Source: an uncultured Lachnospiraceae bacterium
Lineage (GTDB): Bacteria; Bacillota; Clostridia; Lachnospirales; Lachnospiraceae
Assembly (NCBI GenBank): GCA_910577675.1
Contig: CAJTOR010000001.1
Location: forward strand, 1 to 64,000
DNA: 64,000 nucleotides
Reading direction: 5' to 3'
Positions within the stretch are counted from its first letter, which is position 1. Each line of letters starts with the position of its first letter. Below, piece by piece: positions 22,804-32,044 of this stretch. The position numbers and the translations under genes were made by a program. The notes under the pieces are model-generated. The model made no database searches, was not told the DNA's origin, and worked only from the letters and a program-made list of their open reading frames with translations.

Positions 22804-24993
22804 TCACTGCTTTTCAATACTTTCCGTCCGGATTAAAAACGTTACATCGCCATCCATTTCATCGCTTACTCCGGTAAAACTCTTATACTGCCCCGCCGCA
22901 TCAATCATTGCGTCAAGCCTCTTATAAACACTTGTAAGGTCTGCATCATCAAGTGCATCAAGGAGTTTTCCGATTCCTTCCCCGCTGTATTCTGCCATAC
23001 CGTCGGAAAGTGTTACCGTGCCATCAGAAAGCTCTTTGGCACCGTCTTTCAGTTTCCCCGCACCATCCATAAGGTCACCTGTGCCCCGGTACAATTCCTC
23101 TGCCCCATCTTTTAAAGTAACGCTTCCACTTGCCAGGGCATCCGCGCCGACAGAAAGTTCGTTAGCCCCATCTTTCAGGTTTAAGGCACCAGCCTTTAAT
23201 TCTGCGCCGGCTGTTTTAAGCTGTGCAAGTCCGGTATCAAGCTGCTTTGCACCACCGGAAAGCTTATCAATGCCATCCGATAACGCCGTAAATCCTTCCA
23301 TTAACTGGGGAATCTTTCCAGAAAATTCGCCGATTCCTGCATCCAATGCCTCCGCACCGGTACAAAGGCGCTTTGTCCCCTCCAAGAGTGTGGCTCCACC
23401 CGCGCTCAAACCTGCTGTGCCATCCATCAGAGCCTTCACGCCGCCCTTTAGTGCGCCCTCCCCTGCCATACTGTCCGCGATCTGCTGCTGCGCTGCCGTA
23501 GTCTGCTGTAATGTTCCTATCATCTTCTGCAGGGAAGCCTTTGTTTCTGCATCAAGGTTTGACCCGTAAGCCTTCAAAAACCCATTAAGACCTTCAAGCA
23601 CCTGACTGTTGTAGGAAACAGTCGCTAAAAGTGATTCATATGCCTGATCCATGCCTGCATCAAGATTTTTAAGCCCACCGGAAAGCTGGTCAATTCCGGC
23701 AGAAAGTCCTGTAACACCTTCGTGTACTGAAACAGCCCCGCTTGAAAGTTCCTTACTGCCCGCTGCCAGTGATTCCATCCCCTGCGATACGGCTCCCACA
23801 CCCGCTTTAAACTGTGCTGCGCCCTCTTCTAAGTTTTTCCCACCTGCCACGAGTGCTTCCGCCCCGCTCTTTGCGCTGCCAACTCCCTCAACAAAACTGT
23901 TAATTCCCGCAGAAAGCGCTCCCGCGCCGTCTTTTAAATTTCCTGCACCGGCAGAAAGTGTCATCATATTATCAGAGAGGGTTGATGCCCCGTCGGAAAG
24001 CGTCTTTGCACCATCATTTAACTTCAAAGCCCCGTCCGAAAGTTCCTTTACCCCGTCAAAAAGCTCCGCCGCGCCATCCTTTAATTTCACGGTGCCATCC
24101 ACCAATTCATCCGTTGCATCGCCAAGCTTGGTAAGCGCATCACCAAGGGAATCAATATCCGCACTGCCATCAAGTGACAACCCTGAAAACATACTGTTTG
24201 TTGCCACGGTAAAAGTATTAGTCAGGGAAAAATCCACCATATCCGCCGTAATCTCCGCATAATCCATCCAGTAATCTTCCGACAAGCCAAGACTCTCTCC
24301 CACACCCGGCATACCAACCAACACAGCCGCACAAACATTGCCCTCATTGAGCAGCTTGCCATGGGTTACCTCGATATTGGTAAATTTTTCCTCATCAAGC
24401 AGCACCGCTGTCGCCATTGCAAAAGGCACGACAACCTCCTCCTGCTTCCCGTCCACCAAAGCGGTTTCTTTGCTGTTATTATAATACTCAAAACGTATTG
24501 TCACCCTGCCGCTCTTACCAACAAGTTCCTGCGCGGAAAGTTCCTTGCCATCAAGGAAATACAATATCCTCACACCAACGGGAGCTTCTTTACTGGTTGT
24601 GCCGCGGTATGTGATATCATTTCCGTCCGCCTGCCAGATTAAGCTGTCCCCGCTTTGGGAAAAACCCTCGTTTCCCTTGACATTGACAATATCTTTAAGA
24701 CTTGTGATATCCACAAGGCTTTTTAGGGAATCCGGATTCCTCAACGTATCCGTGACCATAATCTTATCTTCTTTCCCGTCCGCCCCGGCAAACACATATA
24801 CAACTTCCTTTTTCGCTGTACTGAGCACACCCGCCGTCTTAGTAACAATAAATTTTGAACCTGAACTGATCCCAACCTCTGTTTCTCTGCCAACCCCGGC
24901 CTCCACGCGGTTACCTGCATACATAAAGGTTGCACCCGCCGAAAGTGCCACAACCAAACCACCCGCCACTAATTTCTGATATGTTTTCATCAT
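22804..24993 (-). CDS. exported heptad-repeat protein, YhgE/Pip-associated type
   Basis: About 729 residues. A short signal or anchor (KLVAGGLVVALSAGATFMYA) leads into a beta-rich region (residues 30-250), then some 350 residues of degenerate repeats of the form LxDGAxxL / LSxGxxxL (for example VKLKDGAAELFDGVKELSDG). Such X-L-X-X-G heptads form long helical coils in YhgE/Pip-like proteins. The start at ATG 24993 has GGAGG 5 bases upstream; the earlier in-frame ATG contains that ribosome binding site and is excluded. It lies 78 bases downstream of an MMPL transporter in the same orientation, suggesting a joint envelope function that is not known. Confidence 0.8.
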   Translation of the reverse strand: MMKTYQKLVAGGLVVALSAGATFMYAGNRVEAGVGRETEVGISSGSKFIVTKTAGVLSTAKKEVVYVFAGADGKEDKIMVTDTLRNPDSLKSLVDITSLKDIVNVKGNEGFSQSGDSLIWQADGNDITYRGTTSKEAPVGVRILYFLDGKELSAQELVGKSGRVTIRFEYYNNSKETALVDGKQEEVVVPFAMATAVLLDEEKFTNIEVTHGKLLNEGNVCAAVLVGMPGVGESLGLSEDYWMDYAEITADMVDFSLTNTFTVATNSMFSGLSLDGSADIDSLGDALTKLGDATDELVDGTVKLKDGAAELFDGVKELSDGALKLNDGAKTLSDGASTLSDNMMTLSAGAGNLKDGAGALSAGINSFVEGVGSAKSGAEALVAGGKNLEEGAAQFKAGVGAVSQGMESLAAGSKELSSGAVSVHEGVTGLSAGIDQLSGGLKNLDAGMDQAYESLLATVSYNSQVLEGLNGFLKAYGSNLDAETKASLQKMIGTLQQTTAAQQQIADSMAGEGALKGGVKALMDGTAGLSAGGATLLEGTKRLCTGAEALDAGIGEFSGKIPQLMEGFTALSDGIDKLSGGAKQLDTGLAQLKTAGAELKAGALNLKDGANELSVGADALASGSVTLKDGAEELYRGTGDLMDGAGKLKDGAKELSDGTVTLSDGMAEYSGEGIGKLLDALDDADLTSVYKRLDAMIDAAGQYKSFTGVSDEMDGDVTFLIRTESIEKQ

Positions 24994-25071
24994 AATATCC
25001 TCCATTCTAAAAACGTTTACATTCGAGAGTCCGCATTATCCTTCTTTTCCAATCTTTAATGCTATATTTTA

Positions 25072-27198
25072 CTATGCCAACTGATTTTCCTTACTTTTAT
25101 TCCTTTTTCCTGCTTTTTTATCCGCCGTATTCCTCCCGCCAAGGAAATTGTAACTTGTCTTTATAACCACCCGGTCAAACAAAAGCAACATGGATGGAAG
25201 TACACAGTTTACGACCACCATACTAATCAGCGCGCCCCTTGCCATCAGCGAACAGAGGGAGCTTATCATGTCGATATCCGAGTAAAGCCCAACACCGAAC
25301 GTTGCTGCAAAGAAACAGAAAGCACTGATTAATATGGAACTCATCGAGGTTGACAGCGCGGTTGTCACCGCATCGAGCTTCTCGTTCCCGCGGCTCCTTT
25401 CCTTGCGGTAGCGCGTTGTCATCAAAATAGCGTAATCCACAGTTGCACCAAGCTGTATCGTGCCGATTACAATTGAGGCAATAAACGGAAGTTCCGTTTT
25501 TGTAAAGCAAGGGATGCCCATATTAATGAATATTGCAAACTCTATTACCGCTACCAGGAGAACCGGAAGGGAGATGGAACGGAATACAAAGGCAATAATC
25601 ACGAACACTGCAAGGATGGAAACTGTGCTGACCGTCTGGAAATCCACATCTGTAATCTCTATCAGGTCTTTTGTACATGGTGCTTCGCCAATCACCATCC
25701 CCTTAGGGTCGTATTTCTTAACAATATCATTTAATAGTTCAATCTGGGCGTTGACCTCATCGGATGCAACCTTATATTCCGACGCGACCAACATAAGCTG
25801 GTAACGGTCGCCCTTTAATTTTGATGTTAATTCCTCAGGGAAGAAATCACTGGGAACTGCACCCCCCGCAAAAGAATCAAACCCAAGCGCAAATGAAATG
25901 CCATCCACGCGGTCTAATTCTTTTAACATTTCTGCTGCCGTCCTGCCGTCAAGGGAGGTATCCGCGAGTACCATATGGATGGAATTCATATTGAAATCCC
26001 TCTCTAGCTTCTCATTTGCCGTGATGCTTGAAAGTTCTTTCGGCAGCGTGCGGTCGAGATTGTAGTACACGTCGGTATGTGTGTAGCCGTACAGGGCTGG
26101 GAACAGGATTGCCAGAAACAACGCCACAAACACCCAGGAATGTTTTGTGATAAAACCCGCACACTTTCCAATATCGGGAATCAGCGGACGGTGCATTGTT
26201 TTTTCAAGTGCCCGGTCAAAAATAAGGATCATTGACGGGAGGATTGTGATGCATCCGACCACCCCGAAAACCACACCCTTTGCCATAACAAGCCCCAAGT
26301 CCTTCCCAAGCGTAAAGCTCATAAAACACAGGGCGATAAACCCGGCAATCGTTGTGATGGAACTGCCCACCACGGAGGTTAAAGTATTTGAAATCGCATG
26401 TGCCATCGCCCGGTTTTTATCATTCGGGAAGCGCTCCTGGTTTTCCCTGTAGCTGTGCCACAAAAAGATGGAATAGTCCATTGTAACCCCAAGCTGCAGC
26501 ACCGCGCTTAGCGCTTTTGTAATATAGGAAACCTCGCCGAAGAAATAGTTGCTTCCGAGGTTATACACGATTGCCATTCCGATGCTTAGCAAAAACATAA
26601 ACGGGGCGAGGAAGGAATCCATTGTAACCGAGAGCACCAGCACGGAAAGCAGTACCGCGATCATAACATAGATCGGCGTTTCCTGGTCTGACAGATTTTT
26701 TGTGTCGGTTACCACGGCGGACATCCCGGCAAGGAAACATTGTTTGTTGCCGATCCTTCGGATTTCCTCGATCGCCTCCATTGTTTCCGACGCGGAAGTT
26801 GTATTTTCAAAGAAGATTGCCATCAGGGTTGTATCGCCGTTCTGGAAAACATCAAGCAATTTTTCCGGCAGCAGTTCTGTCGGGACGCTGATATCGAGAA
26901 TACTGTCATACCAGATCACCGAATCGACACCATCCACATGCTCGATCTTTTTCTTTAGTTCCGACACATCTTTGTTTTGCATGCCCTCCACCATAAACAT
27001 TGAGAAGGCACCCTTGCCAAAATCTTCAAGCAGGATATCCTGCCCCACCATCGTGTCAATATCTCCCGGCAGGTAATACAGTATGTCGTAGTTTACCTTC
27101 GTGTTAATGTACCCAAATGCGGAGGGTATCAACAGAAGGATACTGATTACCAGGATCGGAACCCGATACTTCACGATTTTCTTTCCGAAATTCACCAT
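25072..27198 (-). CDS. MMPL family RND transporter
   Basis: A 708-residue, about 12-TM protein built of two similar halves. Each half has one TM helix, an extracytoplasmic loop of 130-150 residues and a block of five TM helices; the characteristic QLGVTMDYSIFLWHSYRENQ and QLGATVDYAILMTTRYRKER segments in the two halves carry the proton-relay Asp-Tyr pairs. MMPL transporters export lipids or other hydrophobic compounds by proton motive force. GGAAGG lies about 11 bases upstream. Three palindromes TGACCnnTGGTCA-like lie in the promoter, next to a divergent TetR gene, so TetR control is very likely. Confidence 0.93.
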   Translation of the reverse strand: MVNFGKKIVKYRVPILVISILLLIPSAFGYINTKVNYDILYYLPGDIDTMVGQDILLEDFGKGAFSMFMVEGMQNKDVSELKKKIEHVDGVDSVIWYDSILDISVPTELLPEKLLDVFQNGDTTLMAIFFENTTSASETMEAIEEIRRIGNKQCFLAGMSAVVTDTKNLSDQETPIYVMIAVLLSVLVLSVTMDSFLAPFMFLLSIGMAIVYNLGSNYFFGEVSYITKALSAVLQLGVTMDYSIFLWHSYRENQERFPNDKNRAMAHAISNTLTSVVGSSITTIAGFIALCFMSFTLGKDLGLVMAKGVVFGVVGCITILPSMILIFDRALEKTMHRPLIPDIGKCAGFITKHSWVFVALFLAILFPALYGYTHTDVYYNLDRTLPKELSSITANEKLERDFNMNSIHMVLADTSLDGRTAAEMLKELDRVDGISFALGFDSFAGGAVPSDFFPEELTSKLKGDRYQLMLVASEYKVASDEVNAQIELLNDIVKKYDPKGMVIGEAPCTKDLIEITDVDFQTVSTVSILAVFVIIAFVFRSISLPVLLVAVIEFAIFINMGIPCFTKTELPFIASIVIGTIQLGATVDYAILMTTRYRKERSRGNEKLDAVTTALSTSMSSILISAFCFFAATFGVGLYSDIDMISSLCSLMARGALISMVVVNCVLPSMLLLFDRVVIKTSYNFLGGRNTADKKAGKRNKSKENQLA

Positions 27199-27217
27199 AA
27201 TTTATCTTCCTTTCCTT

Positions 27218-27300
27218 ATGACCGTTGGTCATTTTCTATTTGTCACGTATCATATCATAAAAATGACCGTTCGTCAACATCAAAATTGACCATTGGTCAT
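27218..27300 (-). promoter_or_regulatory. three TetR-type operators upstream of the MMPL operon
   Basis: ATGACC-GTT-GGTCAT (27218-27232) is a perfect dyad, ATGACC-GTT-CGTCAA (27263-27277) is degraded, and TGACC-ATT-GGTCA (27287-27299) is perfect. Spacing is about 45 and 23 bases. They lie between the transporter start and the divergent tetR gene. Confidence 0.8.
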
Positions 27301-27360
27301 TATTTAATATTCTCTTTAGATTCATTAGAATTTCTTTTTAAACGGACGGGGATTTTTTAG

Positions 27361-27401
27361 GTATACCATACCTTGCAAAGTAAGAAAGTAGTATGGTATA
27401 C
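27361..27401 (+). promoter_or_regulatory. tetR promoter embedded in an 11-bp inverted repeat
   Basis: TTGCAA (27373-27378) and TATACT (27396-27401) have a 17-base spacer. GTATACCATAC (27361-27371) and GTATGGTATAC (27391-27401) are perfect inverted copies, and the right copy covers the -10 box. The motif differs from the TGACC operators. Confidence 0.75.
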
Positions 27402-27436
27402 TGTTAAAAATCTAATCTAAGGGCAGGAGGTATCTT

Positions 27437-28042
27437 ATGGGAACTAAAACAGACCAGAACAAGCAGCAAAAAAAAGAAATGCTGTTAAACACAGCATTCC
27501 ATCTATTTACGACAAAAGGCATCAACAAGACTTCCATCTCCGAAATTGCGGAGGCATCGGGGATTGCCAAAGGTACATTTTATCTGTATTTTACGGACAA
27601 GTATGATATCCGCAACAAACTTATCGCACATCAGTCAAGCCTGGTATTTAAGAAAGCGACAGAGGCACTTGCAGCATCAGGGCTTACCAGTCTTGAGGAT
27701 AAGATTGTCTATATCGCCGACCATATCCTTGACCAGCTCAATGAAAATCAGGCACTTTTAAACCTGATTAATAAAAATCTAAGTTGGGGAATCTTCAAAA
27801 ATGCCCTGATTGAGGGTTCCGATGAAGACATTGATTTCCGGGAAGTTTACGAGCAGATGATTGCGGAGGCTGATATCCCGATCAGGGATCCTGAGATTAT
27901 GCTCTTCCTTATTATCGAACTTGTCAGTTCCACCTGTTACAGTGCAATCCTCTACAAGGAGCCGGTGAATTTAACACAGTTAAAACCCCATTTGTTTGAA
28001 GTAATCCGGAGTATTATTGCAGCCCATAAAAAGCCCCTTTAG
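27437..28042 (+). CDS. TetR/AcrR family transcriptional regulator
   Basis: A 201-residue regulator. The N-terminal helix-turn-helix is typical (LLNTAFHLFTTKGINKTSIS, then EIAEASGIAKGTFYLYFTDKYDI); the C-terminal helices form the ligand and dimer domain. GGCAGGAGG lies 8 bases upstream. It is divergent to the MMPL/heptad operon, with three TGACC palindromes in between, and probably represses that operon until a hydrophobic ligand binds. Its own promoter carries a different inverted repeat. A hairpin overlaps the stop codon. Confidence 0.92.
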   Translation: MGTKTDQNKQQKKEMLLNTAFHLFTTKGINKTSISEIAEASGIAKGTFYLYFTDKYDIRNKLIAHQSSLVFKKATEALAASGLTSLEDKIVYIADHILDQLNENQALLNLINKNLSWGIFKNALIEGSDEDIDFREVYEQMIAEADIPIRDPEIMLFLIIELVSSTCYSAILYKEPVNLTQLKPHLFEVIRSIIAAHKKPL

Positions 28043-28069
28043 TGGTCAGATGAAATGACAAAAGGGGCT
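28032..28069 (+). terminator. terminator overlapping the tetR stop
   Basis: AGCCCCTTT (28032-28040) pairs with AAAGGGGCT (28061-28069). A second hairpin (AAAAGAAT/ATTCTTTT, 28078-28094) follows with a T-rich end that can serve both strands. Confidence 0.7.
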
Positions 28070-28118
28070 GCCGCACAAAAAAGAATGATTCTTTTCTGAT
28101 ACGATAGCCCCTTCCCAT

Positions 28119-29345
28119 CTAATCGGGTAATGGTGTCTTCCCGTTCATTTCATCAACAAAATCGTTGCTTTTTACAGTCAACTCCACCCACGCCGGGCGG
28201 AATCCGCTTCTTAGCGCATTGCGCACCGAACGGATATTTGACCATGCCGCGCAGTAAAACGGTATCTTCCCCCTCTCTAGTACCTCAAGCGCCAGACGGC
28301 TTGTAAGGGCTGACGCAATATGCTTTCTCCTGTATTCTTTAAGGACATCAATCCCGATCTGCCACATTGTTTCACAGTCCGCCGAACAGCCGGAAAGCCC
28401 GACAAGCTTGCCGCCGTCATACGCCCCCACTCCCAGAACATCGAGTTCTTTCCGCTTTTCACACAGTGCATTCCCCCACTTATCTGTGTACAGTTCATGA
28501 AAATCACAGGGATGTAAAATCCTTAACTCATATGGGCAGGTAAGCGCTTTCAGGCTCTTTATATTCGGAAGGTAATATACCGCCATAAAGCAAACTTTTC
28601 TCCCCTCTTTCTGCATCGCGTCGTTTAGCAGATGCAGGTTCGGGGTTTCAAAGCATTGCCACGCTTCAAAACGGCTGATATAAGCGGACACGATACCGCG
28701 GTACTTCTCGTTAATGGAGGCTACCACATTATTCCCGTAGGAGATTAAGTTACAATCAAAGGGAAGGGTCAGGTATTTTCTTGCACCGGGATTGGCAGCA
28801 GAAGGGACAATAACATTCTCCTCCCTCAAAAAATCTTCGGCAAGACATCCCGCGTCCACTGCGGACTGCTGCATTGCAATTTTCAGTATATTTTCGTTGT
28901 TAATTTCCATTATTACCCCCGTTTCTTCGTGGCTTTTTGCGCATGTGATATCTTTTTTATGGAATACCATAATCTCTTTATCAAGAACCAATGTTACATT
29001 GACACAATTAAAACACGCTATCCGCTCCTCGTAAACCACCATATTTCCTGTATAACTGTTACCGTTTCCATCCTCCAGAATCCAATAAATATCATTTAAC
29101 AGTCCTTGATGCATAAATGGTATTCCATAGCCAATACGAAAACGTATCTGATAATGATCTGCACGTTCCATTAAAAATATTTTTGAAATATAAAGCCTGC
29201 TTTTACTTACGATGTCATATTCCAGGGCAGAAGTTTTTTCACTTTTATTCCAATGATCCCAGGACGAATATCCATCCCCCTCAACCAAACCAACTAACGC
29301 CCTGTCAAGACCGCTATGTCCAAAAGAATAAAAAGCGTAAAACAA
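28119..29345 (-). CDS. GNAT acetyltransferase with 145-residue in-frame N-terminal extension
   Basis: From M146 (ATG at 28910, GGGGG 5 bases upstream) the sequence is a complete 263-residue GNAT protein: MEINNENILKIAMQQSAVDA, FETPNLHLLNDAM, LGVGAYDGGKLVGLSGCSAD, and the acetyl-CoA loop VLKEYRRKHIASALTSRLAL. The 145 residues before it (29345-28911) are in the same frame with no stop, beginning at a TTG. They are rich in aromatic and beta residues (HYQIRFRIGYGIP, WILEDGNGNSYTG) and match nothing I recognise. Most likely two genes have become joined or overlap in frame, and the acetyltransferase is made from the internal start. Substrate unknown. Confidence 0.75.
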   Translation of the reverse strand: MFYAFYSFGHSGLDRALVGLVEGDGYSSWDHWNKSEKTSALEYDIVSKSRLYISKIFLMERADHYQIRFRIGYGIPFMHQGLLNDIYWILEDGNGNSYTGNMVVYEERIACFNCVNVTLVLDKEIMVFHKKDITCAKSHEETGVIMEINNENILKIAMQQSAVDAGCLAEDFLREENVIVPSAANPGARKYLTLPFDCNLISYGNNVVASINEKYRGIVSAYISRFEAWQCFETPNLHLLNDAMQKEGRKVCFMAVYYLPNIKSLKALTCPYELRILHPCDFHELYTDKWGNALCEKRKELDVLGVGAYDGGKLVGLSGCSADCETMWQIGIDVLKEYRRKHIASALTSRLALEVLERGKIPFYCAAWSNIRSVRNALRSGFRPAWVELTVKSNDFVDEMNGKTPLPD

Positions 29346-29379
29346 GAAAACTTCTTTTTTAACCCCATCTTCTGATTAC

Positions 29380-29408
29380 ATTATAATAAACCATCCCGGT
29401 TAAGTCAA
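29380..29408 (-). promoter_or_regulatory. near-consensus promoter ahead of the GNAT ORF
   Basis: TTGACT (29408-29403) and TATAAT (29385-29380) on the minus strand have a 17-base spacer. Transcription would begin near 29373, about 5 bases before an out-of-frame ATG at 29368. Confidence 0.75.
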
Positions 29409-29432
29409 TATGCACAAAGGGATTTCCTGAAT

Positions 29433-30323
29433 TCAGAACATCACCGTCACAACCAGCCTTCCCTCCAAATATTTCGCCCAGATCCGCCCGCCCATGCGCA
29501 CGGTAAGCATCTTTGCAATAGAAAGCCCCAGCCCGCTTGATTCCTTCGCTGTTTCAACAGTGAAAAAACGGTCAAAAATCTTTCCGACCAGCACCTTATC
29601 AAGTCCGGATGCCATATTGGAAAAACATATCCTTCCATCCTCGTGCAATATTACCTGAAAATCCCCGTCGCTGTATTTTAGTGCATTCCCAATCAGATTT
29701 TCAAAAACTCTTGCCAGCGCACTTTTATCGAGTTCTCGGATCACCCTTGTTTTTGGAATATGGATTTCCGGGACAATATTATGCGTTGTAAATGCTGCAT
29801 AGAATGCCGTCAGACTTTCTACAAGAATATTTCCAATATCGACGGGAGCCATTTTCTCTGTTTGTTCTTCCGGTTTTGTCACGATTACCGAATACCGGAA
29901 TAATTCCTCCGTTAGTTCCTTCATCACCCCAACCCGGTTTTCAATCTGTGCCAGATAGTGTTTTACATTTACAGAGTTTTCCTCTTCCGAGAGAAGGTGC
30001 AGATATCCTAAGATTGCCGTTAAGGGGGTGCGGAGGTCATGGGAAATATTGGTAACAGACTCCTTTAAACTTTGATCCCCCCTGCGATATTTTAATCTTT
30101 CTTCCCTGAGTGCGCGAAGCTGCCGGTTTAGTTCTGCTGCCATTTTACATACCCATTTATCATGCGTGGAAACCGTAAGCAAATTATTTGTATCCAAAGT
30201 ACTAAGTTTACTCAATTCCTTACAGATTTCTTTTATCCCCCTCTTTATCCGATATAATTTCATACAGAGCAGGAGCAGGCTTACAAACAGCGCGCCGCAC
30301 AGGATATACGGAAAAGATTGCAT
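29433..30323 (-). CDS. sensor histidine kinase of the ABC-2 locus
   Basis: A 296-residue kinase with a single N-terminal TM helix (FPYILCGALFVSLLLLCMKLY), a short linker, HisKA with SHDLRTPLTAILGYLHLLSE (phospho-acceptor His) and an HATPase_c domain (ARVFENLIGNALKYS N-box, ESSGLGLSIAKML G-box). There is no sensory domain outside the membrane, so the signal may come from the ABC transporter. ATG 30323 has AAGGAGG 8 bases upstream and is preferred to the GTG at 30329. It lies after the two permease genes. Its partner is probably the regulator at 33408-34064. Confidence 0.92.
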   Translation of the reverse strand: MQSFPYILCGALFVSLLLLCMKLYRIKRGIKEICKELSKLSTLDTNNLLTVSTHDKWVCKMAAELNRQLRALREERLKYRRGDQSLKESVTNISHDLRTPLTAILGYLHLLSEEENSVNVKHYLAQIENRVGVMKELTEELFRYSVIVTKPEEQTEKMAPVDIGNILVESLTAFYAAFTTHNIVPEIHIPKTRVIRELDKSALARVFENLIGNALKYSDGDFQVILHEDGRICFSNMASGLDKVLVGKIFDRFFTVETAKESSGLGLSIAKMLTVRMGGRIWAKYLEGRLVVTVMF

Positions 30324-30371
30324 TCTCACCCCTCCTTCCCCATGATATTTTATTAATCAAAAGCCGCCCGT

Positions 30372-31208
30372 CTATTTTAAATCTTTTTTATTAAACATAA
30401 ACAGACCGAAGGCTGTGAAAAAAACAGTTACAAATGTGGATAAAGCCAACATCCGCACCGGATGCCCTATATCGTTGGAAGACAGACGTATCCCCTGCCC
30501 CGCCGGAATGAGATCGATAATAAAATCCAGGACTTTCCGCCAAAAACCTTCCAGATAAAGCGGATTTGGTTTTGGCTCCGAAAATGTAACTCCCTGCGCT
30601 GTTAAAATGGTGTCGCTAACCATTTCCGGCTGCATCAGACGGTTTATCATCATGCTTGATGCAACAAGCAGGGCAAAATAAGCCAGGACAGTAACAATCG
30701 CACAAATTGATTTATTTTGTATCAGCATACAAAGCATCGTGAAAACCGCGCAGAATGCAAACAAAAACATAACCATAATAAGTATTCTTAAAAGCACCTG
30801 CAAACCGCCCATATTCCATGTCCCAAATGTCGGGATTCCCACAAGCCCGCCGGCCAAGCCAATCCCCATCATAATCACGGAAGCAAAAAAACCAAGCAGC
30901 AGGTTTGAAAGATAGATATCCGCCCTTGTATGCCCAACAATAATTTTGTTTCTGAGCACCCCATTGCCGTATTCCACACTTAGATAGAGTGTTGTGAACA
31001 CTGCGGCAAAGAGCCCGATCAATATAGCAAACTGAAAATAAAAATCCTCAAGGAAATAGGATGTGACCAGCCCGTTTTTTCGCTGCCGGCATCCGTTAAG
31101 CATATAAACCACCGTGTAAACCAGGATGGAAACATTACAGATCCAAAAAACTACCGATCTTGACAGCCTCACTAAATTTGCATGAAATAACTGATTTGTT
31201 TTCCACAT
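30372..31208 (-). CDS. ABC-2 type transporter permease 1
   Basis: A 278-residue integral membrane protein with about six TM helices and a conserved SVEYGNGVLRNKIIVGHTRADIYLSN stretch. It is a paralogue of the adjacent permease (31211-32044): both share FAAVFTTLYLSxEYxxGxxRNKIIxGHTR-like blocks and a C-terminal VRMLA...FxFxKKDLK ending. The pair presumably forms a heterodimer with the ATPase at 32044-32982. Two bases separate it from the upstream permease stop. Relatives act in bacitracin-, lantibiotic- or peptide-resistance systems, but the substrate here is unknown. Confidence 0.85.
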   Translation of the reverse strand: MWKTNQLFHANLVRLSRSVVFWICNVSILVYTVVYMLNGCRQRKNGLVTSYFLEDFYFQFAILIGLFAAVFTTLYLSVEYGNGVLRNKIIVGHTRADIYLSNLLLGFFASVIMMGIGLAGGLVGIPTFGTWNMGGLQVLLRILIMVMFLFAFCAVFTMLCMLIQNKSICAIVTVLAYFALLVASSMMINRLMQPEMVSDTILTAQGVTFSEPKPNPLYLEGFWRKVLDFIIDLIPAGQGIRLSSNDIGHPVRMLALSTFVTVFFTAFGLFMFNKKDLK

Positions 31209-31210
31209 AA

Positions 31211-32044
31211 CTATTTTAAATCCTTCCTCTCAAACAAAAAAATCCCCAGACCCGTTAAAAATATGGTTAAAAACATGGAAGATGCAAGCATCCTTACAGG
31301 ATGTTCTACCCGCAATAAAGCTACGCGTTCCATCTGACCTGTCGGAAGGAAATCAATGAAAAAATCGATAATCTCCCGTTTAAGTCCATCCACATAGCGG
31401 GGGTTGGGGATTGGATCACGGAAATTAACTTCTTCCCCGTTAATGTAAATATCCTGGAACACAGTTTGAGGAGAAGCAAGCCTCTCCTCAAGTTTACTTG
31501 AGGAAAAAAACAAGGTAAAAAATACCAGAATAGTAAGTATTGCGCTAAGTGCTTTATTTTGGATCAATACATTGATTAGGGTATATATAGCACAGAATGT
31601 AAAGGTCGCCATTACGATAATCAGCAGATACAAAAAAAGCTGCACTGCCTCCATCTTCCAGAACCCGAATGTTGTAACCCCTGTCAGTGCTGCCACCATC
31701 CCTACAAACAGCATCAAAAGTGAAACGAAGAAAGTTACTGCAAGGTGGGAAATATAAATATTTATTCTTGTATGCCCTGCAATAATTTTATTGCGCACAG
31801 TACCATCACTGTACTCCCGGCTTAAAAATATTGTGGTAAATACTGCACTTAACAGCCCGATTACAAGCGAAAACTGAAAATAATAATCTTCCAGGCTTTT
31901 TTCCTCGTTTGTCAAGTCTTCAGAAACAATCTGGCAGCGGCTGCGCATATACCAAATAATATAGGCTGACATCGCGCCCATGCAGAGCCAAAAGCATTTA
32001 TTTTTCCAAACTCTTTTTAAACTGGCACAAAATAATCTGTCCAT
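31211..32044 (-). CDS. ABC-2 type transporter permease 2
   Basis: A 277-residue paralogue of the downstream permease, with similar TM layout and the signature SREYSDGTVRNKIIAGHTRINIYISH, ending LFERKDLK. Its ATG shares one base with the ATPase stop (TAATG), so translation is coupled. Tandem duplication of one permease gene is the likely origin of the pair. A role in exporting or detoxifying a membrane-active compound is inferred from the linked two-component system. Confidence 0.85.
   Translation of the reverse strand: MDRLFCASLKRVWKNKCFWLCMGAMSAYIIWYMRSRCQIVSEDLTNEEKSLEDYYFQFSLVIGLLSAVFTTIFLSREYSDGTVRNKIIAGHTRINIYISHLAVTFFVSLLMLFVGMVAALTGVTTFGFWKMEAVQLFLYLLIIVMATFTFCAIYTLINVLIQNKALSAILTILVFFTLFFSSSKLEERLASPQTVFQDIYINGEEVNFRDPIPNPRYVDGLKREIIDFFIDFLPTGQMERVALLRVEHPVRMLASSMFLTIFLTGLGIFLFERKDLK

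Noticed and set aside
23018..24262. Long antisense frames rich in Pro/Ser opposite the heptad-repeat gene
   Set aside because: They arise from the repetitive codon pattern of the real minus-strand gene and have no start signals.
22900..24300. Possible CRISPR array or tandem DNA repeat
   Set aside because: The periodicity is protein-level heptads (LxDGAxxL) with variable codons, not exact DNA repeats with unique spacers.
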